64,000 bases of DNA from Buddleja alternifolia (Eukaryota; Streptophyta; Magnoliopsida; Lamiales; Scrophulariaceae): contig CM033402.1 in NCBI GenBank assembly GCA_019426215.1, forward strand, positions 23,198,104-23,262,103. Direction: 5' to 3'. Shown in pieces: positions 25,181 through 35,814 of this stretch. How positions within the stretch are numbered: the first letter of the stretch is position 1; each line of letters opens with the position of its first letter. The translations under genes were made by a program, and so were the position numbers. Under the pieces are notes generated by a model. That model made no database searches and was not told the origin of the DNA. It saw only the letters and a program-made list of their open reading frames with translations.

Positions 25181-25260
25181 GTAAGCATTTTAGTCTTTTC
25201 TTTGTAATTTCTACTTAGAAGAAATTTTGCTTGCTTTTCTCAACGGCTTACTTGTATTAG
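25181..25260 (+). other. Intron 2 of the F env-like gene
   Basis: 80 bases from GTAAGC to TTATTAG-type acceptor (ends TATTAG), preceded by exon end CAGG. Phase 1, T-rich, with in-frame stops. Its length is not a multiple of three, so the downstream frame (25263 onward) is reached only by splicing. The exon between the introns is 186 bases. Confidence 0.82.
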
Positions 25261-27278
25261 CTCAAGATGCACCTCATGATGCACCAACCACTGATGCTCC
25301 TCCACTCTCCGAGATTCTAGTCGAAGTAGATGTGGATATGGCAACTGTTGTGGATATTGCAAAAGAAGCATCTCAAGCCCTTCCAGACGCTGAACCATCT
25401 TCAGCTAGTGAAGCGACTTTACATGCTGAGAGGTCGATAGAAGTGGCCCCCATCCCAATAGAAGCGATTTCCTTTGGTCCTACTCCAACAGGACCTCCTC
25501 CACGTGTCATCGATTTCTTTCCTCGCGGATATATTCCTGATCTTGATTTTTATTATGCCGCTAGAGAACGAGACACCCAGACGCTTGCAGAGCTAGAAAT
25601 CTCTTTTCAAAAAACTCTCCATCGGCCTGATCTTTCCAACACCCAAAAGTTTGAATTCTTTGAGCATTTTGCCGATTTAGGACTCTACAACTTGGAGCGA
25701 CTCCAATCTCGCTTTGAGTATATTCGTCGCCCAGTGTTCAATAGAGCAGATTTTGATCAAGCACAGTTTAATTTCACCGGTCGCTCAGATGAGTCTTTCT
25801 ATCCTCTTCGAGCCAGCAAGATTTTCTTCAAGAATCCCCACATGGGCGATTGGAACAAAAATCCTGATGAGGAAGATCTAAACAAAATAGGATATTAGGC
25901 TCTCCCTAAAGTAGTCAACTCTCCTCAGAATGCTCTCTCTCCTACTCCACTCAAGTTATGGAAAGGCAAAGGACCGCTTGTGGCTGAGCGTCCCAATCCA
26001 GTGAATTCGTGGGTAGAAGATGAAGCCCGACAATATCTTGCCAGATTATGGGCAAAGGATTGTGATGAAGAGATCGAGCACTTCGAGAAATTCCTAGCCG
26101 CTAGAAAAGATCAAAAGAAAGCTGATAAGCTTGGAAAAAGATGGATGATGGGTACAGCCAGATGGGCTGAAGAATTCGTTCTTCATTTCTATTCCCTTGA
26201 TGAACTCATAAGATATCCATTTTTGTTTGAATTTGGAATTGAATACAGACGCCGAGGATTCGCGACCTTTTTGCTTCAACAGCGTCAGCACTTTGCAGGC
26301 AATGTCAGCGACTTACCACGCTACAGGCAACTAATAGAAACCTACATTCGCCAGCAGCTAGCCTTATTCAGCCAAGGTAGACGCTACATCTTGCATCCTC
26401 GTCAAGCGTTTGTTCAACGTGTCTTTCTTGACCTCAACGAAGAAGCCTCATCCAGCAAACAACCGTTTCTTCCCGATTAAAGCCAAATTCGTGTTGATGT
26501 TTCAAATGAGCATGCTGAGTTTGCTGTCTTCCACAGAGACATGAGAGCAGTGATAGAAAATGCCCAAGCGCTGGACATCTCTTTTAATCATTACTCAGGA
26601 TACAATCTACACCCTGTGCTCTTCAGTCAACAGAACATTCAAATGGCCAAGATGATTTCGCTAATTAGGCCAGCGGATCAAACAGCAGCTCAAGCGCTGA
26701 TGCCTCTTATTCTGAACTTTTTCAAGTGTTATACTTCAGGAATAGAATTTCCGGAAGGTGTGCAACTTGCTCTTTGTACAGAAGAGCGCGAAGACGCTAT
26801 ATTCTTTATTCTGCAATCAAGGCTGATTAGTCCAAGGCATGTGATGGAAGCACTTGGCCCACTCTGGGTCATTGCTATTGAAGATCCTTCTCCCCCAATC
26901 CAAATAATTGAAGAAGAACCTGCTCCTACTGAGGAAGTCGCTCCAATTTCTAAGGCTTCTTTGCCAGATTCTTCTAGCGTCCCTGTAGTCGATCCCCCAG
27001 CGATCGCAGATCCTTCAATGGATCAAGCGATTGAAGAAGTGAATGAATTTTTTTGTATTTCTGTTGTCGCTTTCATTTATATTACTTTCAGTATAAATCA
27101 TGTATGCTTATTCTTTCAATATATGAATGATTTATGGTGAAACAACTTGTTGAAGCTAATCTAACTTTAGCTAACTTTACTAATTTTTTAAACGCTAACT
27201 TATATTCAGTTGGGCTTTTCTTTTAAGTAACTCTTAAATTATAAAAGAGTTATAAGAGTTAAAAGTCTTGACATCATC

Positions 27279-27292
27279 AAAAAGGGGGAAAT
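27279..27292 (+). other. Polypurine tract of element F
   Basis: AAAAAGGGGGAAAT immediately before the TGTTAGG start of the 3' LTR, the standard plus-strand priming site. Confidence 0.92.
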
Positions 27293-28783
27293 TGTTAGGA
27301 AATTTCATGTTAGATGTTTTGATGATGACAAGATATGATTCAATGTTAGACCCCAAATAAAATGTAAGTTTATGTTTTCATAGATCATTGTTTAAGTGTT
27401 TGAAAGTTTGTAATTGTTATTTTGTTTAGGCTTGTAATTATTATCTTTGTAGATATTAGACTAAGTATTAGATACTGAATCGCTAATAGAGTTCTAGGTG
27501 AGTCTATTAGAGAAGAAGTTGAAGATCAGCGTCTGAAGTCAACCAGAGATGAAGATTTGTTTCTTAGCGTCCGTCAAATGCTAAAGGATCTCTTTTTAGG
27601 ATTTATAGATCAAGCGCTCAAAGTACTTAAGCGACCGATGTCAGATTCACCTGAAATAAATCCTCAAGTCATGAAAGACTTAAATGCAATCATTCAACAA
27701 ACATTTATTTCCAACGGGAAATAAATTCAAATGCATTAAATGCCAGATAAGATTAAATATGATAAGCCACTGTGACTTGTGGACAAGCCACCTTTTTAAC
27801 TAGACTGTCAGAACTTCAGAGTTTATAGCTGCTCCTACCCAATTGGTGCCAGCAGATTTTCAGGAATGTCAGGTTTTATGTAGAATCACGCGCCGCGTGA
27901 GAGGCACTCTCCTACATGTGTCCAACGGACAGATCCCAAGAATTGCCTATAAATACCTTACCTTCAGCAAACCCCAAAAGAATGGTACATAATATTACAA
28001 GAGAAAATTACGTACATGCACAAGAAAAACTTGCTTAGAAACTCCATAGCTAAAATTCTTTCAAGCTTTTTATCTACATTCCAGACAGTCACAAATATCT
28101 CAAACCTCTTCCAAAGAAGAAACCTAAATTCCTATTGAGATATTCCAAGTTGTTTGAACTTCCCAAAAACAAACAAAACCTTGTGACAAACCTTCAACTT
28201 TTCATCTGAGTGAGAAAGTTGTTGAAACCCCTTTTCAAGCAGTATTTCTGAGTGAGACAAGCTTGTAGAAGACAATCTTCATTGGTGCTGAAATCTGTGT
28301 GGTCAAGGAGCCCGAGATCTTTTTCATCCTTTACTATCTTGTAGAAGATTCTATGTGATTCTTTGATAATCATCCTAGTAAATTCCTCCAAGTGAAAAAG
28401 GAGAAGAAGGACGTAATTGGGATTACATCACCCAGTGAACCTTATATATCTTATGTCATTTATACTTTATTGTCTTATTTTCATATTACATCACTCATTC
28501 TGAAAAAGATAAGTATTGCAAAGCGATTAATTAACCAATCGAACGCTAAAAATCATTTTCGCTGTGCTAACCCTGATTAAGCGATCTAAGCGTTACCCTA
28601 CTTTGGTAAATTGCTAAAATCACTAAGTCTAAGTTATCTTTACAGAAGCGCCTGACCCAAGCGCTCAGCTTTCTAAGCGTTCAAATCTTTAAAAGTGATA
28701 CGAATTTTTTAAGTCGAAAAAAACGTCAGGGTCTATTCAACCCCCCTCTTCTAGACCCTTTCGTATGCCACTTGGGACCACCA
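27293..28783 (+). repeat. 3' LTR of element F
   Basis: Matches 15932-17438 with scattered substitutions and a few short indels. TATA box at 27948-27955, C-loop hairpin at 28728-28759. Followed by target duplication GGAAC. Confidence 0.95.
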
Positions 28784-28788
28784 GGAAC
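28784..28788. repeat. Right target-site duplication of element F (GGAAC)
   Basis: Five bases directly after the 3' LTR end, equal to 15927-15931. Confidence 0.92.
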
Positions 28789-28935
28789 CATAGATACAAT
28801 CCGTCCACACATCACAAATTGATAGTGGATATGGACTCTACGAGAAGGTGTAAGGCTATAAAAGTGAAGATGGATTAGATGTCTTTGAATAAATCCTAGA
28901 CTCTAGTAAATTTGTTTGGTTAATGTCCTCAAATG
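28784..28935 (+). pseudogene. Copia H2 continuation, start of reverse transcriptase
   Basis: Directly after the F insertion the H2 sequence goes on. At about 28872-28922 the frame K-M-D-stop-M-S-L-N-K-S-stop-T-L-V-N is readable, matching the MDSMYSNQVWTLVD box seen intact in H1 (near 13000). The stops stand where Ser and Trp are expected. Beyond 28935 I no longer recognise pol. Confidence 0.6.
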
Positions 28936-29912
28936 CCATTAGAGGATTAGTAAATGTTAGGATATTATTAATTTGTAATTGTTTCAAATTCTATCAATAA
29001 TTAGTTGTTTACTATTATATTGGCATTTATGTATTGTAATAATCTATAAGTTCATGAACGCAAGAGTTAACTCTCTAAGGCACTAGAGGAGTTTGATACT
29101 TGTGTACTAAAATAGTCTGCAAGTCAATGATTTTCAATTGGGCATTGGAAATCATGAAGACTTGTATAATATGAGTTTTGACGAGAAAGATGCCCGTCAA
29201 TCATTAGAAAGTAGTGAAGAACTCACATCATAGGTGCACTGATGAAGATAGTGGTACTCAGACATAACTCGCATCGATTCTGTTTTTCATTCTTTGACAG
29301 TCAATGATAGAATTGATAAAATTGTAATAGGTGTGTCTGAACTTTAGATTTGAGGAATCGAGTTGAAGATATACTTGTGATATTAGGTTTGTCATTAGAG
29401 TAGTTAAGCCCAATTCACCCGCTGGTGGGGTCAACCTCGAACTGCAACCTAATGGGCAAGTAGTAGTCTTAACTGATATCCAAAATGAGATTCGTTCCCT
29501 CGAAGGTGAACGAGGAATTATCCTATGCATTTATAAGTAAGTTAGATCTTAAAGTCTTTCGCCAAAACATTCACTAATCTGAACTTATTATAAATATAGC
29601 ATAGTGTCAAGTCAGTGAGTTTGACCAAAAACCATGACTCTCACTTGACCGGAATAAGGAAACGAAGAGTTTATATTCACATGGTATTTACAATTAGAAA
29701 GGTAAAAAATGATCTAATCATTTTATCTTATTTGGGTTAAAATATAAACCACTTGACTGGCTAGGTGGGAATTAATATAGATGAACCTAAAGAGCCACGC
29801 TTAAATGGAAAAATCGATAGAAAAATGGAATATTTCTTGTGGTGATAGTTTAAGTATTGGACACTTAAAATTAATCAAATGAAAGTAATTATTTGAAGAA
29901 ATAAGTTAGTTC
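28936..29912. other. Unassigned AT-rich sequence
   Basis: Nearly 1 kb between the copia H2 remnant and the CACTA end. No supported coding region, no recognisable LTR partner in the window and no structural RNA. It may be an old LTR or decayed transposon. Confidence 0.4.
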
Positions 29913-30503
29913 CACTACTACAGAAATGACCTATTATAGCGGTGTTTTTTTGCCAATTACAGCGGTTTTAACCGTTGTAGTAGACACCTGTTACAGCGGT
30001 CATTTTTCTAACCGCTGTTAAAAAAAAAAAAAAAAAATTCTGGGGCCTATTACAGTGGTTTTTTCCACAACCGCTGTAATAGGTAGTGTTTTTTTTTTTA
30101 ATTTTTTTTTTCGCGTTTATAATTTTACCGTGTCGAAATGACACAAAATTCGTACGATCATAGAGAAACGGCATTCTGAACAAAACGCATGACTTTGTCA
30201 TGCAATCTTGGGATTTTAGCCATCTGAGATAGTTTAAGGCCTCAAATTTGCGTTTTATTACAAAAATACCCAATTTTCGTAAAAAAACCCAAATTTGAGG
30301 CCTTAAACGATCTCAGATGGCTAAAATCCCGAGATCGCATGTTAAGTCATGCGTTTTGTTTAGAATACCATTTCTCTATGACCGTGCGAATTTCGTGTCA
30401 TTCCGATACCGCAACATTTCAACCGAGAAATATTTTCGTAAATACACAAGTATACATACACCCATCAACATATATAGAAATATACATACACCCATCCACA
30501 CAT
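29913..30503. mobile_element. Terminal fragment of a CACTA (EnSpm-type) DNA transposon
   Basis: Starts with CACTACTACAGAAATG, the typical terminal inverted repeat of plant CACTA elements. Multiple subterminal copies of TTACAGCGGT and its reverse ACCGCTGTAA follow between 29930 and 30090, as CACTA elements have. No transposase is seen, and the other terminus is not in the flanking sequence. The fragment ends where element B begins at 30504, so B either inserted into it or truncates it. Poly-A and poly-T runs at 30019 and 30090 separate the subterminal repeats from a long foldback. Confidence 0.72.
30130..30409. repeat. Foldback inside the CACTA fragment
   Basis: Imperfect inverted repeat: arm 30130-30250 pairs with arm 30290-30409 across a loop of about 40 bases. 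Both arms share the blocks CATAGAGAAA, AACAAAACGCATGAC, ATTTTAGCCATCTGAGAT and GGCCTCAAATTTG. A transcript would form a long hairpin, a possible small-RNA source. Confidence 0.85.
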
Positions 30504-32237
30504 TGACACGCTAAAAGCTAACGTGCTATAATAGCAAGTGCACTAGACGTATGTAGTAATAAGTGGACAAAAAGTCCGGGTTGTCGAACCGCGGAAACTT
30601 GAATTTTAGTTTATGATTAATGAAAATGGACAAAAGTAGATTGCAATAAAACGAGTAAGCTAGTGACGAACCAAAAAGAAACGAACTATAGATTAAATCT
30701 CACGTATGATAAAATGACTAAGGCACATGCTACAACCGAATCTACTCGTCAATATAGATGAGCTACTCTTCGAATTATTAGACTCCTATTGCTTTGGTGG
30801 AAATTCCTCAGATAATTATTACCCGATGTCTCGGCACATAATAATCCTATGATTAATTGATGGTTCTCTAAATATGTCTATCCGAGAATCTAATCAATAA
30901 CCACGCATTAACGTTCTAGAGTTTCCCCGGATAAATCCGGCTAACCGCACCCGGAAATCTTTACCTATTTCTAGGAGCAATTTCACATTAGTTTCGGATG
31001 ATGGGTTGATTCATTTGAACCCTAACCTATCTTCTCTCGAATGACTAGATTAGGCAAGATAGCAAGCATATGGTGATCAAGCACATGATTGTAATAAAAG
31101 CTCAAAATCAACACACAAAGCAATATGAGAATTAATACGAAAATTCACTTCACATATATTGATTCATAAATTGGCTTTCACATGGCCTTAGTTCTACAAT
31201 ATTAGCCTCTCATCAAAGCCTTAAGAAAATCTAATACAAACATATACATACTCATGGAAATAAACATGTAAATGCAAATAATTAAAACTCCCTCAATTGA
31301 TTTATGATGGATCCTTGCTCTTGAACTTCAATCCTTAACTCCTCTCTCTTTGTTCCCCTCCAAAAGTGATCAAGAATGGTGATGAATGATGATGAGTGAA
31401 AAGTGATGGCCAAAATGCCTCTCTCTCTCCCCTCCTCCAAGATGTCTCTCGTCCATTGTGCTCAAAAATGCCTTAAGAAGACCACCACAAATCAGCTCCT
31501 CATGTGTGTCTCCCACTAGTGTGTCCTCCACTACTCTTAAAGTGAGTAGTATAAAATTCCCTAAAGTAGATCTATTAAGAAACATACTTATAACATCCCT
31601 CTCATACATGTGATGACCTCTTGGCTTTTAATGTTCCATTCCCCCATCAAATGATGATCTTTTGGCTGAAAAGAATCTCAATTCGGGTGTGGACACGCCT
31701 AGGCGTGGCATTACGGCGCTTGGGCGCGGGATTCAGAATGCTGAAATTAAATGCAATGTATCCTGCGCAGCAATCGTATTTCATTCATAACTTTCTCCAC
31801 GAAACTCTGATTTGGATGATTCAAGTCCTCATTTGAAGCTAACACATAGTTCTACAACATTGTAGAAGGGAACTTCATCCAATTCGGCCTCTAAACATAC
31901 GGAAATAGCGCTCGAACGTGGAAAGTGGTGTAGATACGGCGCCCGGGCGTGGGCAAGATGGCGCCTAGGCGTGGTAAGCTGAATGTTGACGTTATTTCCA
32001 TCTTGTCCGGCGCCTGGCCGTGGGTTTTTAGGCGCTTGAGCATAGGGGTGCGTAGCAAATTTGGCCTAAACTTGTTTTATACGTCATTTTTCATCCCGTT
32101 CTTTGATTGTATCCATTTAAGACCTGAAATCACTTAATGCACGAATTAAACGCACATGTGGCAAGAATCAAGCGATAAATGAACCTAAGACATAAACGCA
32201 AAAGGGGCTTAAAAACACGTAAAAATGCCTCTTATCA
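30504..32237 (-). repeat. 3' LTR of element B
   Basis: Complete LTR of 1734 bases. On the plus strand it reads from TGACACGC to CTTATCA. GC-rich modules lie at 31688-31730 and 31937-32045. It matches 41884-43263 apart from one-base losses in that copy. Confidence 0.93.
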
Positions 32238-33870
32238 ACACCCCCACACTTATCAATTGATTGTCCTCGAGCAATAAGAGTTTTAAGATAAGGAAACATC
32301 ATCAATCAAAGAGAGAAACAAAAAGAAAACTACCTAACTCACTTTCGTGGAGTAAACGGTTGCATTTAGCGAATGCAACAAGCCTTTGAACCTTTTAGTT
32401 ACCTCAAAGGACGAGTTATAGTCTCGTGAGGGTTTGCAGACGATATACCCACAAAATCGAAAGATTTTCAACCCCGATCACTCAACGTAAATTACAATGA
32501 TTAATAGCACACAATGGTATGAATTCATCTGTTTAAGCTCAAATTACAAATATATACACATCACACATTTGCTCATGTTACGCCTTAATATTGAAAAGAT
32601 CATCTTAAGGGTGTAGTGTAATAAATCTCAAGTATTATAGTCAAGTGGCATTCTTACCACTTTTCTAACATTAACCCCATATTTATCAACTTTTGATTAT
32701 TCACATGGTACGAGAATTGAATACAACTTCATAGCCACTTAAAAATTCATCACTTCATTCCACTTTCGGATTTATCTTATGCGCTTTCAACTCGAAACAT
32801 TAGAGGCTAGACCATGTGCAATGTTTGATCCTCTTAGGCTTTCTATGACACCCGTGTAACGAGCTTTAGGCCAATAACTCCTAAACCACATGGCTTTAGG
32901 GTATCAAATGTGGAGACACTCCTAAGGGCTTAATCGCTCGAGTGTCAAAGGCCACAAAATCAAACTAGGTCCTTATTCACTTAACACTTGCATTGGCTTG
33001 AGCTTAGCTCAAATTAGCAAAATAGTACAGTATTCTAGGCATGGTGCTCTTCGCCCCCAGTATCTATTAAGCCTGACTTTTTCAGTCATACCAATGTTCA
33101 ACCTCTTTTTATTATTATTAAGCACACGAAGTTAACATTCTCAACTCATAACACATGTGAAAATTCTAAGTTAATATTTCCGGGATCAAGCCTTTAAGTG
33201 TTTCAAAATGATTGCCCACTCAACTCCTCTACCTTCGATTTAGGTGCATATGTGAATCATCTTAAGGTTAATCTAGTCTAGTTAGGATCCCATAAGCAAA
33301 GAACGATGTGTATAGCCATTAAAAACCAAATTGATAGAGAAAACATACCATGTATTCAAATTAACCATACTCAATGCCTCAAGTGAAGGGTTGAAATTCT
33401 ATCCAAAAAAAAAAATAAATTAAATTTGCACACATTTCTCATGTTGAGGTACAGCACCCCCCAAACTTGGACCGAAATATGTAAAACATGAATCAACATG
33501 ACTATAATGGATCTAGTATACCCCCCACACTTATTATGAACATTGTCCCCAATGTTTGAAAAAGAGAAGGGCAAGGTACACGTCACCATAGGGAAGCTGA
33601 AAAGCAAATCCGAGTCCACTGAAGGCAAACAAGTCCAAGGATGGCAATCACTGTGTCGATCACTACATAGGTAAACAAATGCTAGCCATACAGAGCATCA
33701 AACATTGGATAGAATAGAATAAAACAAAACGAGACAAACAAAAATGAGAAACATGCATGGAAAGAAAATAGCAAGCATCCAAACATAAAACATAAAATAT
33801 CCAACAACCCAACAAAAGATATCCAAAAACAAAAAAAATAAAAAATGCATGGAAATAAAACAAGATAAGC
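32238..33870 (-). other. 3' noncoding region of element B
   Basis: About 1.6 kb between ORF2 and the 3' LTR without a credible gene. It holds the polypurine tract at the LTR (32238-32250, AAGTGTGGGGGTGT in element sense), two further G-rich tracts (about 33459-33472 and 33521-33533) and hairpins at 32256-32275 and 33540-33555. Nearly identical to 45008-46644 of C and alignable with D. Confidence 0.8.
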
Positions 33871-35178
33871 CTAATCGGAGGTGCCAAAACGGTCAATGTA
33901 ATCCTCATCCTCTCTGCCGAGATCATCCAAATCAATCAACGGGCTACCCTCATCATTATGAGCCTCATCATCACCTCCTTCAGGAACGAGAGCACCTGAC
34001 TCGTGCATATCTGCGGGCTGCTGAGGCGGGGGGTGCGGGTAAGGTGGAGGAGTAGAATAATCAAACGGCCCCCAACCGACAAACGCATCATGCTCTACAA
34101 GAAGCTGACGGAAATAAGCACAAGTGTCGGACATGACCACCCTCATCTCATCTCGCAACTCATCCCTCAATTCATCCTTTAATTGTCTAATGGCGGCGGC
34201 ATCCACAGGTGGAAACTGTGGGGAGCTAGTAGACCGGGATGAAGACGGGCGAGGCCTCTTGGAAGTAGCTGGTGGTGGAGGAGCCTGGGAGTCGTCATCT
34301 ACCACGGTGAGATAAGAACCAGGAAGCTCAGTACGCTCCATAGGAAATGTGGGAACCTTAGCCGCCTTGCATAAAGCTGTGATCAGTGACGGGAGAATGA
34401 TGGGAATCTTCCGAGTGGGACCTTCTCCCTTTTGCTTAGCCAATTCTTTGTTAATCAACGGCCCTAACTCATTCTTCAACTTCCTAAAGTGGTCCGTCAA
34501 AGACTTGTGGATTACCCGGGCAAAGTCCACAGCTTTCTTGGACATAATAGCGTAGATGAGGGTGGCCCGTTCCTTGTTTGCCTCTGATCGATTGGTACTC
34601 GGTATTAAATTGAATCGGATGAAGTCGAGCCAGAAAGCAGCCTCGGGTAATAGAGCCCTACGGGGGACATGAGCTTCTCCGGGTACCCATTCCCACCCCT
34701 CTCGGCCAATAACCCGCAAAATATCCGACAGGCTAACTCGGAGGCGCCCTGCATTGTAAAGAGTGGTGAACTCGCATGTCTGAGGGGTCGGGGTGCCTAT
34801 GCTCTCCCTAATCTGTCTCAACTCATAATTGACATGTTTGCCCCGGACCAAAAGGGTAGTCCCCAGCCATCCTCGCGTCTCAATCTCATCATAAACCCCG
34901 GAGCTGAAGAATTCCAGGATCCAAGGAAGACGAATGGCCTCGGGCTTTTGACAGAAAAACTGTAAGCGATGAAACTGTATCAATTCGTGCACAGAGGGCT
35001 GTCCCCGGGTGGTTAAATAGTGCTCCTTAATAAGGGTGTGGGGGGTGCTCAAACTCTGACACATAATTTGGACTTGGGAGTTTTCAAAACGGGTATTATC
35101 GGGAGTCTCGGGCTCATTAGAGGAACCCTCACCCACTTTTTTCTTACCCTTGGACGGTCTGTTGGTAGTTCTCGTCAT
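33871..35178 (-). CDS. Athila ORF2 (env-like position), intact
   Basis: Open frame of 435 residues from ATG 35178 (MTRTTNRPSKGKKK) to TAG at 33871; the open frame upstream has no ATG. It lies downstream of pol on the same strand, where Athila elements carry an env-like ORF. N-terminus basic. The middle part (WLGTTLLVRGKHVNYELRQI, AAFWLDFIRFNLIPSTNRSE) resembles the family annotated as putative plant transposon protein. A Pro/Ser-rich linker, a charged helix (QLKDELRDELRDEM) and an acidic C-terminus (DLDDLGREDEDYIDRF) follow. I see no signal peptide or membrane segment, so an envelope role is unsupported. Expression would need splicing or internal initiation. No lesion, unlike the copy in C. 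Confidence 0.85.
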   Translation of the reverse strand: MTRTTNRPSKGKKKVGEGSSNEPETPDNTRFENSQVQIMCQSLSTPHTLIKEHYLTTRGQPSVHELIQFHRLQFFCQKPEAIRLPWILEFFSSGVYDEIETRGWLGTTLLVRGKHVNYELRQIRESIGTPTPQTCEFTTLYNAGRLRVSLSDILRVIGREGWEWVPGEAHVPRRALLPEAAFWLDFIRFNLIPSTNRSEANKERATLIYAIMSKKAVDFARVIHKSLTDHFRKLKNELGPLINKELAKQKGEGPTRKIPIILPSLITALCKAAKVPTFPMERTELPGSYLTVVDDDSQAPPPPATSKRPRPSSSRSTSSPQFPPVDAAAIRQLKDELRDELRDEMRVVMSDTCAYFRQLLVEHDAFVGWGPFDYSTPPPYPHPPPQQPADMHESGALVPEGGDDEAHNDEGSPLIDLDDLGREDEDYIDRFGTSD

Positions 35179-35814
35179 TTGCAACAACAATGATCAACTT
35201 CGCAACTACTCAAATCAACCCAAATGCAACCAACCCAATACAACAATCGTCAACGCCCAACAACACCAAAATCAGAGAGCAACCCACAATCTAGCAACAA
35301 TCCACGAATTTAACCGATTCCTCAATTCTTTAAGCAATAATCCACAGATTTAATCAACAAAATAGCATCCAATTTCAACAACAACAACCCACAAATTCAA
35401 TTTCAACCCACAAATTGATAACAATAGATCATCCAACTCAACAACAACAACCCCCAATTTTTGATTACGATCCACAAATTCAATAGAAGTCCTCAAATGC
35501 AATAACAAAAAAATTCAATCCACAATCGGACGAAGCCCCAAATAATCCTCAAAATATAATGTAAGGCACCTACTCGTCGTCTATGAATCGGAAATGGAAG
35601 AAGGGTAAAGCCAAAACTCACCTTTTTCCTCAAAATTTCGCACCGAGTTGGATGTGAAGGAGGGGCCACTGTGCAGCGAGTGATGTTGATGGAAAGTGGC
35701 GGTGAAACACGGTGGAGATGGCCGGAAAAGGTGAGAGTGTCGCCGGAAATCGCTTGGGGGAGGAGTTGTGAAGAATTTTGACCGTTTGACCCACAAATAT
35801 GTTTAAATCAAAAA

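Larger units (their letters stand above)
23633..27140 (+). pseudogene. env-like third gene of element F, with two introns
   Basis: Third coding region after pol, the position of the env-like gene in SIRE elements. Likely ATG at 23633 (MAP), followed at once by a one-base loss. The main frame then has stops at 23866, 23923, 24178, 24598, 25896 and 26478. It spans three exons: 23633-24913, 24995-25180 and 25261 onward. Exon 1 ends with Ser/Glu-rich, Lys-rich and Pro/Ser-rich low-complexity stretches, and exon 3 has a predicted helical part (about 25540-26420) with a Pro/Glu-rich tail. I see no signal peptide. A hydrophobic run at 27048-27120 could be a membrane segment or simply read-through into 3' UTR. 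Homology to a true viral envelope is not shown. Function unknown. Confidence 0.8.
15932..28783 (+). mobile_element. Element F: SIRE-like Ty1/copia retrotransposon with env-like gene
   Basis: Complete element of about 12.9 kb on the plus strand: LTR, tRNA-iMet PBS, gag, pol in protease-integrase-RT-RNase H order, a long env-like gene, polypurine tract and LTR, with a GGAAC target duplication. Large size, the gag extension, the pol signature (MSMMGELTFFLGLQ, TASRPDIMFSVCMCARF) and a third ORF after pol are typical of the SIRE (Maximus) lineage. The two LTRs differ by scattered substitutions, and all three genes carry stops, so the element is dead but recognisable. Inserted in copia H2. Confidence 0.95.

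Noticed and set aside
28936..29912. Right LTR of copia H2, paired with 13839-15039
   Set aside because: I found no shared blocks between the two regions by eye and no TG...CA ends with a target duplication.
33871..35178. Viral envelope glycoprotein
   Set aside because: No signal peptide, no membrane anchor and no cysteine pattern; only the position is env-like.
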